DNA from: Plasmodium brasilianum
Taxonomy: Eukaryota > Apicomplexa > Aconoidasida > Haemosporida > Plasmodiidae
Assembly: GCF_023973825.1 (NCBI RefSeq)
Contig: NC_090125.1
Coordinates: 3,197,412-3,261,411 of the forward strand
DNA: 64,000 bases
Reading direction: 5' to 3'
Position numbers and translations under genes: made by a program
Shown: piece after piece, positions 43,548-55,450 of the stretch
Position numbering within the stretch: position 1 is the stretch's first letter
Layout of the letters: every line of letters begins with the position of its first letter
The notes under the pieces: model-generated
Told to the model about the DNA's origin: nothing
Seen by the model: only the letters and a program-made list of their open reading frames with translations
Database searches by the model: none

Positions 43548-44061
43548 TTTAGTATTTTTTTAATTTTTTACTTTTTTGATTTTTTACCTTTTTACGTTTT
43601 TACTTATTTATTTATTTACTATATTTTTTGATTTTTTTTTTTTCTTTTGTGTTATAATATAGTTTTAATGTTAATTGTTTATATTTTTTTTTTCTAAATT
43701 AATTACAAACAATATAAGATATTACATGAACACGTAAAAAATTAAAGTATAGTATTAGTAAAATTTAGGTATATACATTTACATATACATTAGTTTATAT
43801 AGTGTATATATGTATGCATATGTATGTAACTGTTATGTATATATATACATTGTAAACACAGTAAAACATAAACTAAAAAAACAAATGGATTTTTAAGTGA
43901 TATATATCACAAAAAGTACAAGTACTTTATTTTTTGCAAAATTATACTTTTTTCAGCTTTTTAAAATATTGTAAAATGTGCTAAGTTTTTTTGCGGAAAT
44001 ATCCGTTTTTGAGCGTTTTAAATTGTTATATTTTTTTTACATTAAAAAAAAAAAAAAAAAA
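43548..44061. other. Convergent intergenic region
   Basis: Poly(T)/(A) tracts and TA-rich sequence between the ARL2 and Tfb5 3' ends; nothing else seen. Confidence 0.5.
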
Positions 44062-44265
44062 TTAATCCTCTATATCATGTCTTTCGGAAAATTCTAATTG
44101 TCTTATTACCTCTTTATCCAAAAAATCGTATACATTTTCTTTACATAAACAAACAGTATCACTAATTTTTTCTATTAAAAAATTTTTGCCTTTATTCAAA
44201 AGTACAATAATTTGCATTGTTGGTTCATCACATTTAACTAAGACTCCTTTGATAGCTGTAACCAT
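44062..44265 (-). CDS. TFB5: TFIIH core subunit Tfb5 / TTDA (GTF2H5)
   Basis: A single short exon encodes 67 residues, starting MVTAIKGVLVKCDEPTMQII. Human GTF2H5 has 71 residues and the same opening pattern: MV...KG(V/L)L(V/I)xCDxPxxQ. The rest follows the family layout: a strand and short loop (LLNKGKNFLIEKISDT), then a helix (VYDFLDKEVIRQLE). Tfb5 pairs with Tfb4/p52 in the TFIIH core and stimulates XPB in nucleotide excision repair and transcription initiation. The full-length match at both ends argues against missing exons. The gene is divergent from Vps60. Confidence 0.9.
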   Translation of the reverse strand: MVTAIKGVLVKCDEPTMQIIVLLNKGKNFLIEKISDTVCLCKENVYDFLDKEVIRQLEFSERHDIED

Positions 44266-45212
44266 CTTTTCCTTTTTTTTTTTTTCTTTAGGATTCTTAA
44301 TATTTTCTATTTTCTATTATAGTCCATTAAGATTATTTGCTAATTAATTTTAAAGGTTTATTCTGAGAACTGTACTAGTTGTATCCTTAGTTGGATGACA
44401 AAAAAAACAAAAAAAAAAAAAAAAAAAAAGCGCAAAAAACAATTAGCTTATTAAAAATATAGCTTTTCAATATTTTATACCATTATATCATGAAAAAATT
44501 ATCTGAATAATTCTTAAATATAATTAATTCTTTTAAAATTGAAAAAATTATAGCATATTCTTTTACCAGAAAAAGAGTAATTTTAAGTTCCTTTAAAATA
44601 ACAGCTTAATACAAATTTCTTGGGGTTATGTGAAAAAAGGGATTTTCCCTTGTTTAAAATATGCTACGTGTGTATATATATATAAACATATATTCATATA
44701 TAAGTGTATATTTATACGTAGATAATGTATATTTTTATGCTTGTTTTCTTCAGAAGTTGGAGATTTTTATATAACTATAGTTAGGATCAAAATTTAAATA
44801 TGAAAAAAATATGAAAAAATATAAATAAATATGTGGTTTTTTAGTTAATAGCAGAACGAAAGAAAAAAATAATAATAATCAACAAAAAAAAAAAAAAAAA
44901 ATAGATCTTCAAGAAGGAAAAAACCCACAATACGCATATGCATATATATATGTATATATATATATTTATACATAAATGTAAACGTATATGTATTTATTAT
45001 TAATAAGGATAATAGAGCTTGCAAAAGTGTATTTTGAATTAATATGCATTTGCATAAATATCTGAAATAATTGTATATAAAATAATACGAAATTGTAAAG
45101 CCGCAAAAAACATTTACTTTTTTTTTCTTATTGATGTTTATGTAAAAAATTCATTAAACTGTTTTATAAAGGATAATTTGTGAAACACGTTATAATTTAC
45201 AAAATAGAGATC
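44266..45212. other. Divergent promoter region, Tfb5 and Vps60
   Basis: Poly(A) runs lie near 44400 and 44885, TA microsatellites near 44940-44970, and a small near-palindrome AAGGGATTTTCCCTT near 44637. No coding signal is seen. Confidence 0.5.
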
Positions 45213-45341
45213 ATGAAGTAATATTTAGAAGAAAAAAAGGGAAAAAAAAAAAATGAATTAAATATAACGAATTTATCATAATTATAAAATAAATTTCAAA
45301 AAGCTTTGATGTGTTAAAATTAAATGTAAAATATATTGTTT

Positions 45342-45378
<37 letters not shown>

Positions 45379-46494
45379 TATGTAGGTATCAATTATTTTA
45401 AACGTTATATCATCCTTCATCTATATTTATATTTTTTTTTCAGATTTTTTAAATCAAAAAAAGATAAGACATTGGACGAAGCGTATGGTACTATTTTGTG
45501 AATATGAAAAAATTTATATGTAAAAAGTGTTCCTGCTGTAAATGTTATGATGTTCGTCATTTTCTTTTCTTATTTTTTCCTTTATCATCCTTTTTTGTGT
45601 TACTTAAACACCGCTTACATGAAATATTTGCATGCAAAAATTTTTGTGTACTCCTTCAAGAACATTTGTGTCTATGTGTGTTTAACTGAGTTATGCAAGC
45701 ATATATTATCGTATGTAAGCGTAAGTAATGTATGTATCATGCCTAACATATATACGCTTTTGTATTTCTTGGCATCTGTATGCAAGGCTATGTTTGGTGT
45801 TCATATTTTTTAAATTCATTATCTTTCTTTAGGCGATTTAGAAAAAAGTGTAAAAAGCATTGACGGCAACATAGAAAAATATAACAAAGAATTGAATATA
45901 ATAAAACAAAAAATTGAGGAGGAGAAAAAGAAAAAGCCTATTAATCAACACGCAATTAACACTTTACGAAATAAAGCTGTGATTATAATTAATAGGAAAA
46001 AAACATATGAAAATAATAAAGAAAGTACACTTGGAATTCAGTTTAACATAGATCAAATAAAGTTTGCAAATGATAATGTACAAATGTCCATTGAGACATG
46101 TAAAGCTCTACAAAATACTAGCAAAGTACTGAAAAAAAATATAAAAAAAGTAAATATTAGCAAGATAGAAAAATTGCAAGATGACCTTTATGACTATATT
46201 GAAGATACAAAAGAAATTGGAGCGATATTATCTTCCTCTTATGAAATACCTATGGAATTAGATGAAAATGAAATCGATGCAGAGCTGTCATTAATAGAAG
46301 ACAGTATACTAGATGAAAATATAAACGATAATATAACAAGCTACATAGACAATGAAAATGAAGAAGAGGAACATAAGGAAGAAGAAAAAGAAAAAGCATC
46401 TATACAAGTGACACCTACCGGTGAAGGGTATAACGAAACCGTTAAAAATAAAGCAAAGCAAGGTGAAAATTATTTCACGCAGAAAGAAAGTTAG
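45213..46494 (+). CDS. VPS60: ESCRT-III protein Vps60 / CHMP5
   Basis: Three exons are proposed: 45213-45217 (ATGAA only), 45444-45487 and 45833-46494, for 236 residues. The resulting start MKFFKSKKDKTLDEAYG mirrors CHMP5 MNRLFGKAKPKAPPPSLTD. The core SVKSIDGNIEKYNKELNIIK, the helix HAINTLRNKAVIIINRKKTY and the block KIEKLQDDLYDYIEDTKEIG with LDENEIDAELSLIED closely follow CHMP5, which has the matching [28 protein letters not shown] subunits polymerise on membranes; Vps60 interacts with Vta1/LIP5 and regulates Vps4. In Plasmodium, Vps60 has been linked to extracellular-vesicle formation. The protein has an acidic, Lys-rich C-terminus. The 5-bp first exon is the least certain part; the other junctions fit well. 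Confidence 0.88.
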
Positions 46495-47545
46495 ACGAAT
46501 GATATGTATAAAAAAAAAAAAAAAAAAAAAAAAAAGATAAACTTTGCTACACAAATTCAATATAATTAGATAGCGTAAATGGAAAAGATATAAAAAACAA
46601 AAAAGAAGGATTCATAGTAGAAACTTTCTTTATCACGAAACTTGTAATTTATATATACTATTTTAAATTATTGTTTTTTTTTCTTTTGTTTTTCACCAAA
46701 TTTGTTTATATAATTACTATCTCGTGTTCCTTTTTCCTCGAATGATATGTGTATGGGTAGAGTTTTTACGCACTTTTAAACAAGGTGTTTGCATCACTTC
46801 GACATATATATATATTTATTTATTTGTTAATTTCTGTATTTACATGAATTTTTAAAACGCTTATATATTTTAACAAATTTTTTTATGTTACACATGTATT
46901 CTTATTCCCACTTCAATCAATGCGAAAAATGCTTTTTTTGTCCCTTTTTTTTTTTTTTTTTGTAATTAACTGCGTTAATTTAATACTTAAATACATATTG
47001 TATGCTAATCGTTTTTGTTTAATTTATTTTACTAATTCGTTTGAACATTTATGAAAAAGTTGAATATATTTGCATACGTGGATATAATGTTAGGAAGCGC
47101 ATACGAATATATATATATATATATATGTGCATATGTTTATATACTTATGCGTATATATCTTCCCCATAATGTTTGGGTTTGATCTGCATTAAGGTAATAT
47201 TATTGAAAGAAATTAACAAATTTGCGAAAAAAAATTTCCTCTTTTCCCTTGTTCCTTTTCCTTTTTCCTTTTGCACATTTTCTGTTTGAGTTATAATCTT
47301 AATAGTGTCATATATTCACATTTACAAAAAAACAAAATATAATAAAATAATACAAAGTGAAATGCATAATATTAGGTATATAAAATGAAATACGTAATAA
47401 CACTTATACGGTTGTGAGTAAAATTGGATAATGCGCTTATTATATATATTTAAAAAAATAAAGAAACGAAATGTTTAACAAGGTCTCTTAATGTGTATAT
47501 GCATAATATGAACATACGTATGTATGTATATATGCGTATCCACGC
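46495..47545. other. Convergent intergenic region
   Basis: An A-run of about 25 lies near 46511-46535 and TA microsatellites near 46803 and 47110. No coding block is seen. Confidence 0.5.
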
Positions 47546-48946
47546 TTAGTTATCTCTTTTAAAAATTTTGGATGGTTTATATTTGCTATCTTGTTCAGGT
47601 GCACACATAAAGGGCCAGTAGTCCCGTGTGCACTTTTCGAAAACATGATTTATATATTTATAAGTATCATTTGCGCATGGTTTGTATTGGTATAATGAGG
47701 AATGAACATTGTTATATATACATTTATTTTTTGGAGTATCGCTAATTGTAGGACTTTTTAAATAACTGAAAACATCGTGATCAGCTGAAAAGTACTTGCT
47801 GTTAAAATAGCTACATTGATTGCTCATATTGTAAGCTCTTATTTCTGAACAAGCAATATGATAGCAATTATACGTGTCTATATTTGCTCTAGCAAAATCA
47901 AATGCATGTATAAGCTCATGGGTCAATATATATTTTAACTTATAAAAATTGGTAATATTATTTGCACACAGCCATATAGTATTACTTATGGGGTTATAAC
48001 CACCTGCATAATTTGATTTTTTTTTTTTTTGTTTTGTTTGTGTTAAACTAGGGTTATTGTACCTAGTTGAAGGTAATTCTGAACAAGAACAATTTTTTCT
48101 ACCATCTTTTGAAAAATTATTTTTATTATTAATAAAAACATCATTAACTTCATGATGTGTTGAAAATATGTTGGCAATTTTATCAATAAATGTTTTTTTC
48201 TTTTGCTCTTTATTATTTGGACAATTTATATATATAATATTGATCGGACGATTCAGTGCCGATAAAGAGTCGATTAATATTTTAACTCTATAATTGTTTA
48301 AGACAAAATACATAAAAATTTGTAATTTTAATTTATCATATGAACTTATATCATCATTATATTGGGTATTAATTTTTTTCTCTTTTTTTTTTTGGTATGT
48401 ATTTATGCTTTCTGAATTTTTTGTCTTATTTTGTTCAGATATATATGTAATTACTGTTTCATTATTACTGCCGTTGTTCGTAGTAGTATTTAATTTGTTA
48501 TAATCATTCGACATATCTTTGCTTATGTTGTCATTTATTATATTTTCTCTACTATGTGGAGCATTTTTTGTTGTATCATTTATATCTGCGTTTATACTTC
48601 CTTTTTTTTCATTGTTATGCATTAGGATGTTATCTTCTTTTTGAATAGGTGTAAAACTTTTATGCTGTTGAAAATTTGTTCCATATTTTTGAACAATAGA
48701 TTTAAAGTTATCATTTATATTATAATTTATCACAAACAAGTTGTTATAATTAGGCCACTTGCATACATTTTTATATTTAAGTGAGTACTGTATTAAGAAT
48801 AATATATCGTTATAATTCTCCTTTTCCTTTTTATTTTTCATTAAAATTTCCTCTACATTTTTTTTTAAGTTTAGTTGTTTAATTTGTTTATCAATATTTT
48901 TAAAGTTTTCCTTTAAATTTTCTAATTTTTTGCGCAGTTCGTCCAT
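47546..48946 (-). CDS. ATP23: ATP23-like mitochondrial metalloprotease (M76 family)
   Basis: Single exon, 466 residues. The zinc site HELIH lies at about 341-345 in ILTHELIHAFDFARANIDTY, followed by the family blocks HIACSEIRAYNMSNQCSYFN and, near the end, KCTRDYWPFMCAP. An upstream AGGYNPISNTIWLCANNI matches the family's GGFDPxxxxVxLCxN strand. Yeast ATP23 sits in the mitochondrial intermembrane space, matures ATP synthase subunit 6 and helps assemble the Fo sector. The N-terminal 60 residues form a Lys/Leu coiled coil (MDELRKKLENLKENFKNIDK). A Ser/Asn/Lys-rich insert (about 95-195) makes it longer than the usual 200-280 residues. No obvious presequence is visible, consistent with the twin-Cys type import used by this family. 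Confidence 0.9.
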   Translation of the reverse strand: MDELRKKLENLKENFKNIDKQIKQLNLKKNVEEILMKNKKEKENYNDILFLIQYSLKYKNVCKWPNYNNLFVINYNINDNFKSIVQKYGTNFQQHKSFTPIQKEDNILMHNNEKKGSINADINDTTKNAPHSRENIINDNISKDMSNDYNKLNTTTNNGSNNETVITYISEQNKTKNSESINTYQKKKEKKINTQYNDDISSYDKLKLQIFMYFVLNNYRVKILIDSLSALNRPINIIYINCPNNKEQKKKTFIDKIANIFSTHHEVNDVFINNKNNFSKDGRKNCSCSELPSTRYNNPSLTQTKQKKKKSNYAGGYNPISNTIWLCANNITNFYKLKYILTHELIHAFDFARANIDTYNCYHIACSEIRAYNMSNQCSYFNSKYFSADHDVFSYLKSPTISDTPKNKCIYNNVHSSLYQYKPCANDTYKYINHVFEKCTRDYWPFMCAPEQDSKYKPSKIFKRDN

Positions 48947-49210
48947 CGTTATTTATTTTTAGAAAAGGGGAAACAAACAAAAAAAAAAAAAAAAAAAAGT
49001 AGAAATTAATTTTTTTTTTTTTTTAACATGCTAATAATTTTAACTTTACTTGAATTCCCCATTTTTAATCTTAAAAATAAATTAATTGTGCCGTATGTTT
49101 GTTCCCTAAAATGTAGGAATAGTAAAGCAAAATAAAAAAATAGGAATACGTCGAAAAAAAAGAAAAAACGTTACCATTACACGTGACTCCCAAAAATAGA
49201 TTAAACAAAT

Positions 49211-50208
49211 ATGGAATTGTTAGTAAAAAAAAATAAAGTAGTAACAATAAAACGAATTCACAAAAGAACTGTAAATGTAGGAAATTACATTAAACATTGC
49301 AAACGATGTATATGCGAAAAAATGTTTTCTAAGCAATAAAAATAAGAAAATTAAGGATAAGGAAAAAAAAAAAAAAAAAAAACAGAAAAATATTATTTTA
49401 TTTTATTCTAAAACCAAGCTACTTTTTCCTTGTTTTTTTTTTTTTTTTTTTTTTTTCAGTTGCATATTGTAACAGGTAATAATACTATAAAAATTTTCTT
49501 ATATGTCTTATGTAATTTTGTTTTTTCTTTTCAACTGAATTAAATTTACAAATACGTACAGAGGGATTCTATCATTTATTAGAGAACTCTCACCTATTTT
49601 GAAGTGCATCCTGTGTATATGCAGGCAGTACATTGTGAAAGAGTGGACAGAACCCTCATATATATATGTATATGTAATATGTTCTAAGAACATTTCATTT
49701 TTTTGGTTTTGTTACGCTTCATAAGAACAACAACAGTCGTTATAAAAACCTGTGTAACTATAACAGTTCATAATGCAATAACAATGATGGATTCTTACCT
49801 TCTACAATTTTTTACAACCCTCTACATTTTTTATTTTATTTGCCTTGCTCGTCAAAATATTTTGCATAAGAAATGAGAAAAGTTGATTTGGAAAAATATA
49901 AAAAAAACATAAGAAAAGAAACTAGGCACATTTATGAGAAGTAAAATGTAGTTTGAATATTCTTACGTTATTCTGTGATTAAAATATACTTCTATTAATT
50001 TGTTTATCTAAAGGAATTAAAATACATTTTTTGAAAATGGTACGTTCATATAGAACATTATAACAAAACCAAAAGTTTATATACACTTTTTTTTTTCTTT
50101 TTCTTTTTTTTTTTCTTGACTAAATTTATAGTTGATAGTGCAATTTATTTTAAGTGTGAAGGGGGATCTATCAATTTTGTGTTAATTATGATAAGGAAAC
50201 CCGTTTAA
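49211..50208 (+). CDS. Candidate small gene, five short exons
   Basis: A phase-consistent chain exists: 49211-49307 (MELLVKKNKVVTIKRIHKRT onward), 49460-49475 (FAYCN, flanked by a long T tract plus CAG and by GTAATA), 49562-49642 (GILSFIRELSPILKCILCIC), 49878-49940 (KVDLEKYKKNIRKETRHIYE) and 50139-50208 (AIYFKCEGGSINFVLIMIRK, then TAA). The product would be about 108 residues, basic with hydrophobic patches. Exon 3 could equally run on to a TAA at 49724. Exons 1 and 4 are A-rich like true Plasmodium coding DNA. The middle exon faintly resembles LYR-motif mitochondrial proteins, but too weakly to name. Chance open frames cannot be excluded. Confidence 0.3.
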
Positions 50209-51407
50209 CAAAAGAGCCTAAGAACTTACACAATCTTGATTGCATTTGCTTTGGTTATATTGCTCAATAAAAACACATTCTCTATAAATGTAATGCACGT
50301 TTTGTTTCTTTCATAAATATTTTCATTTTTCATACGAAAGAAAACTACATTTTATCGCAATTTTCTGTCGATTCAATTTCGTTTTTTTCACATATACGAG
50401 TAAATAAAAAAAAAAAATAAAAGATTACAATACCAAAATTAAAGCAAATACAACATACATCAAAATTGTTATATTCCTGTAATAATATATATTGCATATA
50501 TATACATATTATATATACACTTACATATAATTAAAAAAATAGAGAATTAACATAATGACATTTTTCACATTATAATTTTGTTATATTTTCTTTTCCTTCA
50601 AATAGCTGATTAAAATTATATTAAGCAAAAACTGCCTATGTGTAGTAAATTATTCGTAAGCTTTTTTTAGAAGAATCATTTGAAGTTACAAAAGATATGT
50701 GCCAGAATTCATTAAAAGCGGCTGGTAAAATAAAATAATGTAAAAAAAAGACATACACGTGTATATATATATACATATGTTACAGGGGGCGTTTTTCCTT
50801 ACATATTTAGTAAAATTGAAATAATAAATGAAGGGGGAATAGAGTAAACATTTTAAAAAAAAAAATTTGCCAAAATTTAACAAGTAGACATTACTCTTTT
50901 TTTGAACTAAATGAGCTTTTTGAAATCAAAAATTATCGTAAAAACTGTGCATGTATGATTGTTATAATATATTGTTTATTTTTTAATAAATAATATATTA
51001 AAAAAAAAAAAAGATATACGTTCTCTATAAGGAATAATATATACAGTTTGAAACTTATACTTTAAATTGTTTTTTAAAAAAGAAAAAAAAAGAAAGAAAA
51101 AAAAAAATTTGTATAATAAAAGGAACGTTAGTCTTTTCATATTTAATTCTGAAATAATATTATCAATATTGTAAATAAAAACAAAAAAATATATCTTTTT
51201 AAAGATAATTTTTTGTGTCTGCTAAAAAGTTTGCAAAATTGATTATAACACATGCACAAATTTGTTCAAAAAGAGGACTCAATAAAATAACATATAATAC
51301 ATATGAGGGGGAGGCAAAAAGAAAAAGCAACCGTATTTCCCGGTCAACATTAAAATATTTTTCCTTAATGTGTATTCGTTCACACGCATAATACATATAT
51401 GTGCATG

Positions 51408-51455
<48 letters not shown>

Positions 51456-52478
51456 AATACATATACATACACATACACATGTAGCACTCCCTCTAAAAAA
51501 AAGATAATATGACAAAAGATAACAAACGTGAGAATATAATTTTTATTAGAATTTTGAATTTTCATACATTTTTCCATTTGCATACACAAAACAACTTTTA
51601 CTGATTTAATTAAAAACGTTTTAAAATATTTCGTGTTTTTAATCTATGTAATTATTTCTGCAAAATTTTGATGAAAATAAATATTATTTATTATATGTGT
51701 ATATATGTACGTAAACAAATACGTGAATGCGTACATTGATAAAGTTGCAAATATATATACAGATATATACGCAAATGCATACATCGATAAATTCGTTCAT
51801 ACACTGATAAATGCGTGAGTACATATACCACTGACAAATTCGTAAATACATAATATTTATAAATTGGCGGCCTTCTTAGAACAAAACTAAAAAATTCGTT
51901 AAATTTCACTTTAATATCCGAAAAACTTCGGAAATAAAAGAACACAAAAATAAATTAACATACATATAATAAATTTTTGATGAAATTATGTTTTGAAGTG
52001 CAAACGAAGAATGAAAGGAAAGTCTACATATATATTAATTATGGAGGTATAAAAGGAAATTAACTTGTATAATTTTTTTTGTATGTATGAAAAAAAAAAT
52101 TAAAACGAAAAATAGTCCGTGCATATGTATGTTGGAATTAACTTTTTCCTGCGTTTATTTATATATCTATTTATTTATTCATTCATTCATTTTTGCAATT
52201 TTTTGTTGTATATATAAAATTTTATTGTGAAATTTCTTTTTAAAAGTTCGTCAAAAAAAGGAAAAATAAAACTTCGTAGAGTGGAGTGCATACATATGTA
52301 TATAAATGGATAAATAGATAAATACGAACATATGTACGATTTAAATATTTTTATTTTTTAGTAAGGATTATCATGTAATATAATATCCCTTTTTTTTTTT
52401 TTTTTTTTTTTTTGAAATACAACAGATAAAAAATAGTTGTAAATATTTTGTTTTTAAGTAGTACAAAGGAAATCATAA

Positions 52479-52509
<31 letters not shown>

Positions 52510-53123
52510 AAATTATGAAAATTTCCTTTTTTTAGTGCTATAATGAACAAAGGGAAATTCGTTATATGTGGATATTCTTACAAAATTTTAAATAAAGAAA
52601 TTTAAACAAGTACATGTATATATGTATATATATATATATATGTTTTTACATACGTACGTATACTTATATATATATATATGTATAAATGCATATATGCAGG
52701 GAGAGAGAGATAAAGACATTTGTTTGCACAGCTTGTTCTGATGACGTGTTTTTCACCAATTTTTGAAGAATAAATATAGTTTTATTTTATTATACATCCC
52801 TTCGCATTAGCTGCAGAAATATAGCAAATTTGTTAGGAGTTTCTTGGTAATGAGCTTAGAATGTTTATATGTACACGAACGTACAAGAATAATAGAGTTG
52901 TATGTGCTTTGGATGTAATTATCGTCTTTATTCCAGATTATTAGCAGATATCATTTTGAATAAATGCACATTCATATACGCATATTCGTATGTATGTACA
53001 TTTATATGTGTATATATGCGCATGTATGTACATACGTTTGGGAAAGTCCACAGTTGTGCTATTTCGCTTAAGTGTGTGCCCCCTTTTTTTATGTCCTAAT
53101 TTTTTGGTTAATAATTGCTGAAG
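50209..53123. other. Long intergenic region 5' of maspardin-like gene
   Basis: About 2.9 kb of A/T tracts. A (TA)n run lies at 51412-51451, loose ATACGTAAATGC-like repeats at 51690-51850, a T-run of about 26 at 52390-52415 and several TATATG runs at 52480-52700. No block with convincing codon structure was found on either strand. It probably holds a long 5' leader and promoter. Confidence 0.5.
51412..51451. repeat. (TA)n microsatellite
   Basis: About 20 TA dinucleotides, the longest clean run that I saw in the window. Confidence 0.9.
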
Positions 53124-55106
53124 ATGGAACCACAAAAACTAACGATGCACGAGGCATATAAAAAATTTTGTTCGAAACATCCTTTGAAAAAACTGTCAAT
53201 GCCGAAAAGTGACTTAGTATGGTCATACTATGATATTAATAGTAGGAACGAAAATATTGTGATATTTTTACATGGGATATGTGGAACAGCTGGATGTTAT
53301 TTTTACCAGTTAGATGAGCTAGCTAATTTAGGATTTCGAGTAATTTCATTTCAGTACCCATGTTATAATTATCTAAAAGATTGGATAAAAAATATGTGTA
53401 ATATATTAGAATATTTAAATATAAAGAAGGGTCATTTTTTTGCGTCAGACTTAGGTGGATATTTAATTCAATTATATGCAAAGTTATATCCATCGAAAAT
53501 TGAATCTCTAATTTTATGTAACTCTTACAGAAGAACAGACGATTTTGCTGCCATTGCGTCTTTTCGAAATGTGTATGGAAAGTTATATAGCTTTTTACCA
53601 CATGTGTTATTAAAAAAAATAATATTAGAGGATTATATATATGGCAATTATGTAAATATAGATTTAAAAGAAAAAAATTCTTTAGAATTTATGAGTAATG
53701 AAATTGATTTAATATCTGCAGCAGATTTAGGGGGTAGGATAAGTTTACAATTATCATCGGAAAGTGTTGATAAATTATACATTAACGAGAAATCTATAAC
53801 CATTTTACAAACACTGAATAATATGTATACAGATAGTTTAAATGAAGATATGAAAAAAGCTTATCCATTTGCTAAACATGCAATTATGAAATCGGGGGGT
53901 TCTTTTCCTTATCTTAGTAGGTATGAAGAAGTCAATATGTATATCTTAGTTCATCTTAGAAATAATTGTAACGCTGCATTTGTCAAAGAACAGATTAGTA
54001 ATATGAGTTATATCCACAGACAAAAAAGTGAAGAAGGTAATATAGGTCAAATTTCTTTTGGCAAAAATTTTCCTAGCCTTAATGAAGGAAAACATAAGAA
54101 GAGTAACCAAGAAAGCTGTAAAATAATTAGAAGCGTTAAGCAGAGTATTAATGATCATCCGTGTGATTGTAGTAACCCTAATGGAAGTAAATTCAATAGC
54201 AGTTGCTGTCATAACAATAGTACATATGCGTTTAGGGAAAGGCAAGAATCTGAGCAAGGAAAAAACGAAATATTAAATATACAAAAAAATAAACTTGATA
54301 ATGTGTATGAAAAGGACCACTGCAATTTTAATTTTTACAAACACGGCAGTTATAACAGTTACGAAAATTTTAGCAGGAAGGATACTTTGACAAGCGACGA
54401 AATTACGAATACTACTGAACATGTTAATAATTATTCCTACGGTAATTATTATGAGGATAATAAACAGAATTATCATAGCGGTGATAGCTACAGTGGGGGT
54501 AGCCACAACGGTGATAGTCACAGTGGTGATACCCGCAATAGTGATATCCGCAATAGTGATATCCGCAATAGTGATACCCGCAATAGTGATATCCGCAATA
54601 GTGATACCCGCAATAGTGATATTCGCAATAGTGATATCCGCAATAGTGATATCCGCAGTAGTAATACCTCTAGTGGATATAATAACCATGTACATGTACA
54701 CACAGATGAGAGGAATGCCAAATTTAACAAAAGGAGCACAAAAGGATATGACCAACAATACCGTTATGATGAACAAGATGATAATTATTCAAATGTACAC
54801 AATTTAACAAATGATGAATTTGCAAATAATCCCAATGTTTTTAATATAAATCATAATGATGGTAATTACAGAAATAGTTACTATGAGGAAAGAAATACAA
54901 TATATACAGATGATAATAGATATAGTAATATTGGGAAAGAACGTACATATGCAAGTAACGAAAAATGTGGTGTAAATAATCCAAACTTAGCAAATTCGGA
55001 GCAATATTATAATGAGTCGTTAAATTATCAAGAAAATTTTAATGAAAATGACACTACATATAACCATGCTAATGTTAATAAAAATGACATTTTTTGTCAT
55101 TTTTAA
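53124..55106 (+). CDS. Maspardin (SPG21)-like alpha/beta hydrolase-fold protein
   Basis: The start chosen is the ATG at 53124 (MEPQKLTMHEAYKKFCSKHP); the frame extends upstream only to a TTG. About 660 residues. Residues 1-285 align by eye with maspardin: PLKKL, WSYYDINSR, FLHGICGTAGCYFYQLDELA, FRVISFQYPCYN, SLILCNSYRRTD, LLKKIILEDYIYG, KHAIMKSGGSFPYLSRYEEV and NMYILVHL. Human maspardin binds CD4 and endosomal membranes and has no proven hydrolase activity. At the nucleophile elbow the human GASLGG reads ASDLGG here, placing Asp109 where Ser is expected. The C-terminal half is Asn/Tyr/Ser-rich low complexity with NSDIR/NSDTR repeats at about 469-514. The fold call is firm; enzymatic activity is doubtful. 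Confidence 0.88.
   Translation: MEPQKLTMHEAYKKFCSKHPLKKLSMPKSDLVWSYYDINSRNENIVIFLHGICGTAGCYFYQLDELANLGFRVISFQYPCYNYLKDWIKNMCNILEYLNIKKGHFFASDLGGYLIQLYAKLYPSKIESLILCNSYRRTDDFAAIASFRNVYGKLYSFLPHVLLKKIILEDYIYGNYVNIDLKEKNSLEFMSNEIDLISAADLGGRISLQLSSESVDKLYINEKSITILQTLNNMYTDSLNEDMKKAYPFAKHAIMKSGGSFPYLSRYEEVNMYILVHLRNNCNAAFVKEQISNMSYIHRQKSEEGNIGQISFGKNFPSLNEGKHKKSNQESCKIIRSVKQSINDHPCDCSNPNGSKFNSSCCHNNSTYAFRERQESEQGKNEILNIQKNKLDNVYEKDHCNFNFYKHGSYNSYENFSRKDTLTSDEITNTTEHVNNYSYGNYYEDNKQNYHSGDSYSGGSHNGDSHSGDTRNSDIRNSDIRNSDTRNSDIRNSDTRNSDIRNSDIRNSDIRSSNTSSGYNNHVHVHTDERNAKFNKRSTKGYDQQYRYDEQDDNYSNVHNLTNDEFANNPNVFNINHNDGNYRNSYYEERNTIYTDDNRYSNIGKERTYASNEKCGVNNPNLANSEQYYNESLNYQENFNENDTTYNHANVNKNDIFCHF
54520..54665 (+). 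repeat. 15-bp NSDIR/NSDTR coding repeat
   Basis: Eight to nine units of AATAGTGATATCCGC and variants encode NSDIR or NSDTR near the end of the maspardin-like protein. Confidence 0.92.
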
Positions 55107-55418
55107 TTGGCATTTGTGAATATGTACTTTTATAATGGCGGAGAAACGTTTTTTTTTTTTTTTTTGTTTTTTTTTAAGCATCTCATTTAGTATCTTTTTT
55201 TTATCATTTTTTTAAGCATTTTTTATATTAACTTTTATATCACCTTTTATATCACCTTTTTTATCGCCTTTTTTATCGCCTTTTTTATTATCTTTTTTTT
55301 TATATTTTTTTTTCTTTTTCTTTTTTTTGTTATTTGTTTGACCAGAATAGTAATGAATGAGCAAAATAGGAACAACACGTATATCGTCTTTTTAAGTTTT
55401 ATGTTCTTCCTTTTTTTT

Positions 55419-55450
<32 letters not shown>

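Noticed and set aside
50040..50190. ATG|GTACGT followed by LIVQFILSVKGDLSIL, resembling an adaptor mu-subunit N-terminus (AP-4 type)
   Set aside because: No further longin or mu-homology exons follow in the next 2.9 kb, so the resemblance is probably chance; the same DNA fits another candidate in a different frame.
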